Shown: in pieces, positions 1-5,255 of the stretch
Layout of the letters: every line of letters begins with the position of its first letter
Numbering within the stretch: the first letter of the stretch is position 1
DNA from: Acidobacteriota bacterium
GTDB taxonomy: Bacteria > Acidobacteriota > Terriglobia > Terriglobales > Acidobacteriaceae
Assembly (NCBI GenBank): GCA_021811745.1
Contig: JAJZNH010000829.1
Coordinates: forward strand, 1 to 5,255
Reading direction: 5' to 3'
DNA length: 5,255 bases
Notes under the pieces: generated by a model
Seen by the model: the letters and a program-made list of their open reading frames with translations, nothing else
The model's database searches: none
Told to the model about the DNA's origin: nothing
Translations under genes and position numbers: made by a program

Positions 1-1352
1 TGCTCGTTGACGAGTTCCTTGAAGACGCGGCCGCGGTGCTCGTAGTTCTCAAACTGGTCAAAGCTCGAACACGCCGGCGCCAGCAGCACGACATCGCCCG
101 GATGCGCGGCGGCAGCCGCCACGGTAACCGCATTGTCCAGCGTTTCACAGGAGTGAATCGAGACGACGCCACGCAACTGCGACTCGATTTTGGCGGCCGC
201 CGAGCCGATGGTATACACCGCGCGCACCCGCTCGCGCAGCAGCTGCGCGAGCAGCGTATAGTCGGAGCCTTTGTCTTTGCCACCCAGGATGAGGTGAACG
301 CCGCCTGAAAATGCGGCCACGGCCTTGGCCGTCGCGTCCACATTCGTGGCTTTCGAGTCGTTGTAGAACTCGACGCCCCTGACCGTGGCGACGTACTCCA
401 GCCGGTGCTCGACCGCCTTGAAGTTTTCGATGGCGCGGCGGACGGCTTCCGCCGGGGCCCCGGCCAAACGCGCGGCGCACACCGCGGCCAGCACATTCTC
501 CACGTTATGCTCGCCCTTCAGCGGAATGTTGTGCAGGCGCATGACCTGCTCCTCGACCGCATCGGGCGCGGACAGGTAGAGCACGTAGCCGTCTTTCACC
601 CCGGCACCCTGGCTGACTTCATGTTCCATGGAAAACCAGTAGACCCTGGCGGCAGAACGCTCGGCGGCCTTCGCGGTACGCGCGTTGTCGGCGTTCAGCA
701 CCACGCTATCGCGCTCATCCTGCGCGGCAAAGATGCGTTCCTTGGCAAGCGCGTAATTCTCGAAGGTGCCGTGCCGGTCCAGATGGTCGGGCGTAATGTT
801 CAGGATAACGGCGATGCGGGGATGAAACTCGATCGTGCTTTCAAGCTGGAAGCTCGAAACCTCGATCACCCACCAGGTGTCGTCCGTGCTCTCGCCGATC
901 AACCCGGCCAGCGGCACACCGATGTTGCCCGCCACGAGGGTGCGCATTCCCGCTTCTTTCAGGATTTCACCCGCCAGCGCTGTAGTCGTGGTCTTTCCGT
1001 TGGAGCCGGTGATGGCCAGCATCTGACCCTTGAGAAAACGCGCCGCCAGTTCCAACTCGCCGATTACCGGCATGCCGAAGTTCTTTACCTGCATGAGTTC
1101 CGGGGTATCCAGCGGCACTCCCGGACTCACCACGATCAAATCCTGACGGCGAAACGTGAACAGCCCGTGGCCGCCGGTTTCCACCATGATTCCTTCATCC
1201 AGCAGGGCGGGAATATCCTTGGCCAGCGCTTCGGCGCTGCGCACGTCCGAGACCGTAACCAGCGCGCCTTTACGGCGCAAAAAGAGCGCCGCCGCCAGGC
1301 CGGATTTGCCCAGTCCGACCACGAGAACCTTTTTGCCTTTGAGTTCCATCAT
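1..1352 (-). CDS. murD: UDP-N-acetylmuramoyl-L-alanine--D-glutamate ligase (MurD), 3' end cut by window edge
   Basis: MurD is the cytoplasmic ATP-dependent ligase that adds D-glutamate to UDP-MurNAc-L-alanine, the second amino acid of the peptidoglycan stem. I translated the minus strand by hand: 450 codons are open to the left edge. Seen in order: an N-terminal Rossmann-like start (MELKGKKVLVVGLGKSGLA) for UDP-substrate binding; the ATP P-loop GSNGKTTT at residues 116-123; HLDRH at 190-194; K204 in the ENYALAKERIF segment, the position of the carbamylated lysine in Mur ligases; NDSKATN at 331-337; GGKDKG; and near the edge a C-terminal SSFDQFENYEHRGRVF block. E. coli MurD has 438 residues and ends shortly after this block, so only a few residues should be missing. 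Two adjacent ATGs (1352 and 1349) are possible; 1352 has the better Shine-Dalgarno spacing. The gene follows mraY by 78 bases with no visible promoter, so cotranscription is likely. No key motif is missing. Confidence 0.97.
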   Translation of the reverse strand, partial: MMELKGKKVLVVGLGKSGLAAALFLRRKGALVTVSDVRSAEALAKDIPALLDEGIMVETGGHGLFTFRRQDLIVVSPGVPLDTPELMQVKNFGMPVIGELELAARFLKGQMLAITGSNGKTTTTALAGEILKEAGMRTLVAGNIGVPLAGLIGESTDDTWWVIEVSSFQLESTIEFHPRIAVILNITPDHLDRHGTFENYALAKERIFAAQDERDSVVLNADNARTAKAAERSAARVYWFSMEHEVSQGAGVKDGYVLYLSAPDAVEEQVMRLHNIPLKGEHNVENVLAAVCAARLAGAPAEAVRRAIENFKAVEHRLEYVATVRGVEFYNDSKATNVDATAKAVAAFSGGVHLILGGKDKGSDYTLLAQLLRERVRAVYTIGSAAAKIESQLRGVVSIHSCETLDNAVTVAAAAAHPGDVVLLAPACSSFDQFENYEHRGRVFKELVNE

Positions 1353-1357
1353 TTAGT

Positions 1358-1365
1358 CTTTCCTC
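1358..1365 (-). promoter_or_regulatory. Ribosome binding site of murD
   Basis: On the minus strand GAGGAAAG lies just upstream of murD. GAGGA (1365-1361) is 8 bases from the ATG at 1352 and 11 from the ATG at 1349. This favours 1352 as the start. Confidence 0.7.
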
Positions 1366-1430
1366 GGGCGCCCGCCTTACGCCACCATCCTTTGTTTATT
1401 GTGCACCGCGCAGCGGTTGGCGCGCCTCAT

Positions 1431-2570
1431 CTAACGCAGTTTCAGAGTGGTGAGTGCAAACAATGCAAATACCAGGGCGGCGATCCAGAAACGCGCGATC
1501 ACCTTGGACTCGTGCCACCCGCACTGCTCAAAATGATGGTGCAACGGGGCCATCTTGAAGATGCGCTTCTTATTGCGGAACTTGTAGCTGCCCACTTGCA
1601 GCATCACCGAAAGCGCCTCCATGATGAATACGCCGCCGATGAACGGCAGCAGCAGTTCCTGGCGAATGATGACCGCGACCGTGCCGATGGCGCCGCCCAG
1701 CGCCAGCGAACCCACGTCGCCCATGAAGATCTCAGCCGGGTGGGCGTTGTACCAGAGAAAGCCGATCGACGCCCCCACCATAGCCCCGCAATAGACGGTC
1801 AGCTCGCCCACCATGGGCATGCGCTGCAGTTCCAGATAATCGGCAAAGACCACGTGGCCGCTCACGTAGGTGAGCACCGTCAGGGCGCCAGCGGCGATGA
1901 TGGTGCAGCCGATGGCCAGTCCGTCCAGCCCATCGGTCAGATTCACCGCGTTGGACGAGCCCATCAGCACAAGCATGACCCAGAGGACGAAGGGGACAAA
2001 GGCGATGAAGGCCAGGTGCGGAAGCGTGCTGGGCCACAGATGCCACAGCAAATCGGGGCGCCATTGCTTGACAAACGGTACGACCAGCCGCGTGGAAAAC
2101 ATCTTGAACTGGTCAAGCACAACCAGCGCCACAGCCACCGACGCCCCGGCCACTCCCTGCCAGAAGAGCTTGGCGCGCGCCGTGAGTCCAAGACTGCGCC
2201 GCTTGACCACCTTGATATAGTCGTCGGCAAACCCGATGGCCCCGAAAGCAAGGGTCGAAAAGACCGTGATCCATACGAACGGATTGGCCGGATCAGACCA
2301 CAGCACCGTCGGCAGCAAGATGGCAATGACGATCAGCACCCCGCCCATCGTGGGCGTGCCCGATTTCTTCTGGTGCGACTGCGGCCCGTCTTCGCGAATG
2401 TACTGGCCGATCTGGAACTCGCGCAGCTTCTGGATGACGTAAGGACCGATGAACAGCGCAATCAGCAGCGCCGTAAGCGAGGCGAAGGCAGTACGAAAAG
2501 TCAGGTAGCGGAAGATCCGGAACGGGTGGAAGTACGTATACAGTTCTTCGTACAGCAGCCAGTAAAGCAA
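1431..2570 (-). CDS. mraY: Phospho-N-acetylmuramoyl-pentapeptide-transferase (MraY)
   Basis: MraY is the polytopic inner-membrane enzyme that transfers phospho-MurNAc-pentapeptide from UDP to undecaprenyl phosphate, forming lipid I. The 379-residue product shows the full family signature, numbered from TTG 2570: SGTPTMGG at about 70-77; the catalytic Asp pair in FADDYIK at 116-117; [13 protein letters not shown] at 207-219; [11 protein letters not shown] with the third catalytic Asp at 285; and the PLHHHFE loop with its His triplet at 344-346. About ten hydrophobic segments are visible. E. coli MraY has 360 residues; the extra length seems to lie mostly between the fourth and fifth helices, around 155-185 ([19 protein letters not shown]). 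Start: no ATG is available. The frame could open at TTG 2582, but that codon has no Shine-Dalgarno. TTG 2570 follows GGGAGG and gives [10 protein letters not shown], as MraY proteins usually begin. murD follows on the same strand. The usual upstream partner murF is absent here. Confidence 0.97.
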   Translation of the reverse strand: MLYWLLYEELYTYFHPFRIFRYLTFRTAFASLTALLIALFIGPYVIQKLREFQIGQYIREDGPQSHQKKSGTPTMGGVLIVIAILLPTVLWSDPANPFVWITVFSTLAFGAIGFADDYIKVVKRRSLGLTARAKLFWQGVAGASVAVALVVLDQFKMFSTRLVVPFVKQWRPDLLWHLWPSTLPHLAFIAFVPFVLWVMLVLMGSSNAVNLTDGLDGLAIGCTIIAAGALTVLTYVSGHVVFADYLELQRMPMVGELTVYCGAMVGASIGFLWYNAHPAEIFMGDVGSLALGGAIGTVAVIIRQELLLPFIGGVFIMEALSVMLQVGSYKFRNKKRIFKMAPLHHHFEQCGWHESKVIARFWIAALVFALFALTTLKLR

Positions 2571-2574
2571 GGAA

Positions 2575-2580
2575 CCTCCC
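2575..2580 (-). promoter_or_regulatory. Strong Shine-Dalgarno that fixes the mraY TTG start
   Basis: GGGAGG on the minus strand ends 4 bases before TTG 2570. It lies inside the coding sequence if TTG 2582 were used, which argues for 2570. The pairing of a strong site with a weak start codon and a short spacer is notable. Confidence 0.65.
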
Positions 2581-2609
2581 AAGCCGGGTTGATGCGGGTT
2601 TTCAGCTAG

Positions 2610-2638
2610 ATTCTACAGGGACGGGCGCCTGAAGTCTG
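2610..2638 (-). promoter_or_regulatory. Possible sigma70-type promoter of mraY
   Basis: On the minus strand TAGAAT (2615-2610) matches the -10 consensus at 5 of 6 bases. The hexamer 17 bases upstream, CAGACT (2638-2633), matches the -35 at only 3 of 6. Transcription would begin near 2603 and leave a leader of about 33 bases. The -10 is convincing and the -35 is poor, so the promoter may need an activator or be a chance match. Confidence 0.35.
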
Positions 2639-2657
2639 TGGAAGCCCTTCCGGACGC

Positions 2658-2685
2658 TCCGCCACCCTCGGCCCAAAACGGCGGA
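2658..2685 (-). repeat. GC-rich inverted repeat after the isomerase gene, weak terminator candidate
   Basis: TCCGCC (2658-2663) and GGCGGA (2680-2685) are perfect inverted arms around a 16-base loop, in the gap after the isomerase stop. A 7-bp direct repeat, CGGACGC, occurs at 2651-2657 and 2682-2688. No T-run follows on either strand, so this is not a standard intrinsic terminator. It could slow or stop polymerase with Rho, or have no role. Confidence 0.25.
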
Positions 2686-2693
2686 CGCGCCCA

Positions 2694-4469
2694 TCACCGT
2701 TCTTCCTCGGGGCGAACAAATGCCTTGATGGTTGCCAGCGGCTTTTCTGCCGTACCTACCGGGGAAATCCTGTACCGGCCCACGCACGCAGGCACGATAA
2801 ATGTCTCGGCGTAATGCACATGAAACGGCGCGAAGGCTCCCGTGGCGCTCTCGACGACAACCTCATCGCCCTCCACCAGGTTCAGCACGTTCACCGTGCC
2901 TCTCGTGTCATGTTCCACCGGCGCAGTGAACCAGTGGCGCCGCGTTTCCAGAAACTCCAGCTCATGCAAGCCGGTCGCCTCTTCCCGCCAGCCCTCGCCT
3001 TCTGCCACCGGACGCACTGGGCTCACCAGGTTTTTCGCGACCCATTCCCGGTCGCGGTTCCACTGAATGTTGGCGAGTCCGTGCTTTAGGTGGATCGGCC
3101 GCGGCATGCCGTTCAGGCCCAGCCGCGCCCAGTCCCACAGCTTGAAGGTGAAGATGTACGGCGTGGCGCTGATCTCAAGCACCATGCTGTTCCTTCCCGA
3201 GCAGTGGATTGTCCCCGCCGGGATCGAGAAGTGGTCGTGCTTCTTCGCCGGCCACGCATTCACATAATTTTCAGCCGCGAACGGCGGCCCGCCCGCCTGC
3301 GCAGCTTCCAGTTCTTTCGCCATGCGGCCGGCGTCGATTCCCGGCTTCAGCCCCAGAAACACCACCGCATCCCGCCCTGCGTCGAGCAGGTAGTAACTCT
3401 CGTCCTGGGTGTAGGACATCCCGAAGTGCTCCGCGATATAACTCCGCAAAGGATGAACCTGCAAGGAAAGATTGCCGCCCTCGATCGTATCCAGAAAGTC
3501 GAAGCGGATGGGAAACTCGGCGCCGAATCGCCGCACAATCTCCGCACCCAGCAACTCCTGCGGATGTTCGTGCACCAGCGCCAGTGCGGGCGTCTCCACC
3601 GCCATCTCTCCGAAGCTGAAGCGCAGGCTGTTTTCTTCCGGAACGCAATCGAAGCACCAGGCAAAGTTGGGCGCATCAGCAGGCAGATCGAAATGCTTCC
3701 GCATCCACTCGCCGCCCCACGGCCCGGGATCGAAGAACGGCACCACGCGAAACGGCCGCCGCGCCGCCGCCGCGAGCGCCTCGCGATAGCTGCTTCCGGG
3801 GATCATGGCCGGCTGATCAGGCAGGTTGGTGTCGATGTAGAAATCGATAGCTGTGTGCAACCGGTGCTTTTCGGTATCGGCGGCGCGCCAGTCCGCAAAG
3901 TAGGCGCGCTTATATAACTCGCCGGCCGAAGCCTGCGCATTCGCGGCACCCAGATTACCTACCTTGTGCGCCCGTTGACGCTGCTGAATCTCCCACCGTG
4001 TCACATCGCAGTAGAAGAGAACGTCCCAACGCTCGGCCACATACGCCGCGCCTATGCCATATACGACGACCGCGCCGGCAGCCTGTTCAATCTCGTTGCG
4101 CAGTTGAGTCGTCTTTGCCGCATCAAAGAACTCGCCCAGTTCCCAGGCCCTCATCCTGCCAAAGACCGGGTCGTCGCCCAGCCACGGAGCCAGAAACTTC
4201 TCTAACTCATCGGATTGCCTGAGCGCTCGCTCGGCAAAGATCAGCGCCGCGGAACCCTGCGCCGCCTTGCTCAGAGCGGACCGGACCTCCTCGACGTCAA
4301 CGCCGGGATAGCACTCGACTGCGACCACGATGCGCCCGCCGCCGGCAATTCGGCTCTCGAATTCCGTCGCGATCTCTTCCCAGCCTGCGCGGCAGAGCGA
4401 GCCATCTCCGGAGACGGGAATGGTTGGGTGCTTGTCGTAGGTTGTGCCCCGCGCGTGCAGCGGGCTCAT
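2694..4469 (-). CDS. Class I mannose-6-phosphate isomerase-like protein with N-terminal kinase-like domain
   Basis: Likely a cytoplasmic metal-dependent aldose-ketose isomerase converting mannose-6-phosphate to fructose-6-phosphate. Residue numbers count from ATG 4532. The C-terminal half (about 255-612) carries the type I PMI signature: GPWGG at 270-274, LSLQVHP with Q358 and H360, E378 in the DESYY segment, and IPAGTIHCSG with H443. These fit the Gln, His, Glu and His zinc ligands of E. coli ManA. A second small beta-barrel follows, with HVHYAE at 571-576. E. coli ManA has only 391 residues; the extra N-terminal part (about 32-250) begins YDKHP, has ECYPGVDVEEV at 73-83 where a P-loop would sit, and DVTRWEIQQRQR at 176-187, like the lid region of uridine kinases. 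No GKT/S is present, so ATP use is doubtful. The frame opens at ATG 4532, but ATG 4469 has the better ribosome site and suits the candidate promoter; it gives 591 residues. Sugar substrate is unproven; the divergent transporter supports a sugar role. Confidence 0.88.
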   Translation of the reverse strand: MSPLHARGTTYDKHPTIPVSGDGSLCRAGWEEIATEFESRIAGGGRIVVAVECYPGVDVEEVRSALSKAAQGSAALIFAERALRQSDELEKFLAPWLGDDPVFGRMRAWELGEFFDAAKTTQLRNEIEQAAGAVVVYGIGAAYVAERWDVLFYCDVTRWEIQQRQRAHKVGNLGAANAQASAGELYKRAYFADWRAADTEKHRLHTAIDFYIDTNLPDQPAMIPGSSYREALAAAARRPFRVVPFFDPGPWGGEWMRKHFDLPADAPNFAWCFDCVPEENSLRFSFGEMAVETPALALVHEHPQELLGAEIVRRFGAEFPIRFDFLDTIEGGNLSLQVHPLRSYIAEHFGMSYTQDESYYLLDAGRDAVVFLGLKPGIDAGRMAKELEAAQAGGPPFAAENYVNAWPAKKHDHFSIPAGTIHCSGRNSMVLEISATPYIFTFKLWDWARLGLNGMPRPIHLKHGLANIQWNRDREWVAKNLVSPVRPVAEGEGWREEATGLHELEFLETRRHWFTAPVEHDTRGTVNVLNLVEGDEVVVESATGAFAPFHVHYAETFIVPACVGRYRISPVGTAEKPLATIKAFVRPEEER

Positions 4470-4477
4470 TTTCGGGT

Positions 4478-4482
4478 TCCCT
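4478..4482 (-). promoter_or_regulatory. Ribosome binding site supporting the inner start of the isomerase gene
   Basis: AGGGA on the minus strand (4482-4478) lies 8 bases before ATG 4469. The outer ATG at 4532 has no comparable site. This is the main local reason for choosing 4469. Confidence 0.5.
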
Positions 4483-4534
4483 GCCGCAGAGTCTTCCCGC
4501 TGCCGCAATGCTTCGCGTGATTCTGTCCTCATCG

Positions 4535-4552
4535 CTTCGGATCATAACGAAG
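4535..4552. repeat. Inverted repeat over the isomerase promoter, possible operator
   Basis: CTTCG (4535-4539) and CGAAG (4548-4552) are perfect 5-bp arms separated by 8 bases. The centre contains the candidate -10 box of the isomerase promoter, so a protein bound here would block transcription. Five-bp arms are short and arise by chance quite often. Confidence 0.3.
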
Positions 4553-4569
4553 ATCAAGCCACCCGGCAA
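4541..4569 (-). promoter_or_regulatory. Candidate sigma70-type promoter of the isomerase gene
   Basis: On the minus strand TTGCCG (4569-4564, 4 of 6 match to -35) and TATGAT (4546-4541, 5 of 6 match to -10) are separated by exactly 17 bases. Transcription would begin near 4534, only a base or two before ATG 4532 but about 65 bases before ATG 4469. That fits the inner start for the protein. Confidence 0.5.
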
Positions 4570-4580
4570 AATGCGGGGCG

Positions 4581-4600
4581 CCGACGCATTCCGCCGCATT
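4581..4600. repeat. Tandem 10-bp direct repeat next to the transporter promoter
   Basis: CCGACGCATT (4581-4590) is followed directly by CCGCCGCATT (4591-4600); 9 of 10 bases are identical. The second copy overlaps the first two bases of the candidate -35 box at 4599. A one-helical-turn direct repeat at a -35 box is a typical activator-site layout, but this is a single case in GC-rich DNA. Confidence 0.35.
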
Positions 4601-4628
4601 GACAGCCTGCAGAGCCTCGCGCTCCAAT
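4599..4628 (+). promoter_or_regulatory. Candidate sigma70-type promoter of the sugar transporter gene
   Basis: A perfect TTGACA (4599-4604) is followed after 18 bases by TCCAAT (4623-4628), 4 of 6 match to the -10 consensus. Transcription would begin near 4635, about 32 bases before ATG 4667. The in-frame ATG at 4571 would lie upstream of this promoter, which argues against it as the start. Confidence 0.42.
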
Positions 4629-4666
4629 GGATACATTCTCGGCCAGCCCTGGGACGAGTCACCTTG

Positions 4667-5255
4667 ATGCGCAGGAGTTCCCGTTCCTTGTCTCCGCAAT
4701 CGTCCCCTCGCTCCGGGTCCATTTACCGCGTAGCGCTCACCGGCGCCATCTCTGGCCTTCTCTTCGGGTTCGATACTGCGGTCATCAACGGCGCACTGAT
4801 CTCGCTGCGCGCCCACTTCAGGCTTTCTGAGGTACAGGTGGAGTTCGCGGCCAGCAGCCTGCTTTACGGCTGCTTCTTTGGGGCGATGGCCGCCGGGATG
4901 CTCAGCGACCGCTATGGCCGCCGCTCGGTACTTCGCATCAGCGGCGTGCTCTTCCTCGTCTCTGCCATCTTCGCCGCCATTCCTCACACGCTCGCAGAGT
5001 TCTTCACGGCGCGCTTCCTCGGCGGACTCGGCATCGGCCTGGCATCAACAATTGCGCCTCTCTATCTGGCTGAAGTGTCACCGCGCGAAAAGCGCGGCAG
5101 CATCGTCACCCTGAATCAGACGGCGATCGTCACCGGCATCCTGGTGGCCTACTGCACCAATTGGGCGTTTTCATTCACCGGGGCGGCGGCCTGGCGCTGG
5201 ATGTTCGGCTCCGCGGCACTGCCCGCGCTGGCCTTCGTGATTTGCCTCGGCTTTG
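4667..5255 (+). CDS. MFS sugar porter family transporter, N-terminal part cut by window edge
   Basis: An inner-membrane carrier of the sugar-porter family of the major facilitator superfamily, probably importing a monosaccharide with protons. I translated 196 codons open to the right edge; family members have about 450-480 residues, so this is the first six-helix half. Seen: first helix ending in LLFGFDTAVINGAL (31-44); motif GMLSDRYGRR (77-86) after helix 2; RFLGGLGIG (116-124) in helix 4; PLYLAEVSPREKRG (131-144), a sugar-porter hallmark; LNQTAIVTGIL (149-159) in helix 5; and WRWMFG (176-181) before helix 6. Start options: ATG 4667 has a weak ribosome site and leaves about 20 residues before helix 1. 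TTG 4688 has AGGAG at 4673-4677, spaced by 10. ATG 4571 is in frame but lies upstream of the candidate promoter. The gene diverges from the isomerase gene, which suggests joint sugar uptake and use. The substrate cannot be read from the sequence. Confidence 0.93.
   Translation, partial: MRRSSRSLSPQSSPRSGSIYRVALTGAISGLLFGFDTAVINGALISLRAHFRLSEVQVEFAASSLLYGCFFGAMAAGMLSDRYGRRSVLRISGVLFLVSAIFAAIPHTLAEFFTARFLGGLGIGLASTIAPLYLAEVSPREKRGSIVTLNQTAIVTGILVAYCTNWAFSFTGAAAWRWMFGSAALPALAFVICLGF

Noticed and set aside
1353..1430. A separate promoter for murD in the gap after mraY
   Set aside because: A small AT-rich patch near 1388-1402 has no -35 and -10 pair at acceptable spacing. Cotranscription from mraY explains the arrangement better.
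405..2609. A 734-codon open frame on the plus strand covering most of murD and mraY
   Set aside because: It lies antisense to two well-recognised essential genes. Its translation is rich in His, Arg and Gln with no recognisable domain, typical of an antisense shadow in GC-rich DNA. It also crosses the gap between the two genes without any sign of its own start signals.
2640..2651. Short palindrome GGAAG-CC-CTTCC after the isomerase gene as an intrinsic terminator
   Set aside because: The loop would be only 2 bases, the stem is 5 bp and no T-run follows in either direction.
3090..3917. A 275-codon open frame on the plus strand opposite the isomerase gene
   Set aside because: Antisense to a gene with clear PMI motifs. 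Its own translation is Arg-, His- and Pro-rich with no family resemblance.
4470..4532. The 21-residue N-terminal extension of the isomerase from ATG 4532
   Set aside because: It is in frame and cannot be excluded, but it has no good ribosome site, would begin almost at the candidate transcription start, and its residues are polar with no family feature before YDKHP. I kept 4469 as the more likely start.
4529..4987. A 152-codon minus-strand frame opposite the transporter start and intergenic region
   Set aside because: It overlaps antisense the clear sugar-porter motifs. The translation is charged and low in hydrophobic core residues, with no recognisable motif.

Overview
The window is about 60% GC and densely coding. 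It looks like a chromosomal piece from a GC-rich Gram-negative bacterium. The way MraY begins (LYWLLYEEL, then [20 protein letters not shown]) and the roughly 590-residue isomerase beside it suggest an Acidobacteriota-type genome to me. That placement is inference from remembered family resemblance, not from a search.

Layout, left to right. (1) Positions 1-1352, minus strand: murD, complete except for a few C-terminal residues cut off by the window edge. (2) 1431-2570, minus: mraY, starting at a TTG with a strong Shine-Dalgarno sequence. (3) 2571-2693: a 123-base gap with a possible mraY promoter and a weak GC-rich inverted repeat. (4) 2694-4469 (possibly to 4532), minus: a long class I mannose-6-phosphate isomerase-like protein whose N-terminal half resembles a degenerate nucleoside-kinase fold. 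(5) 4470-4666: a divergent regulatory region with a candidate sigma70-type promoter in each direction, an inverted repeat over one -10 box and a tandem 10-bp repeat against the other -35 box. (6) 4667 to the right edge, plus: the N-terminal half of a sugar-porter family MFS transporter.

Two functional units therefore meet. On the left is part of the division and cell wall (dcw) cluster: MraY makes lipid I on the membrane and MurD adds D-glutamate to UDP-MurNAc-L-Ala in the cytoplasm. On the right is a divergent sugar module, a proton-coupled sugar importer plus a sugar-phosphate isomerase that could feed mannose or a related sugar into fructose-6-phosphate. The isomerase sits where murF commonly lies in dcw clusters, so the cluster is rearranged or split here.

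I found no RNA gene, CRISPR array, transposon or phage element. Nothing I can see amounts to a clearly undescribed system. The points most worth checking are the two-domain isomerase and the symmetric and repeat elements in the divergent intergenic region.
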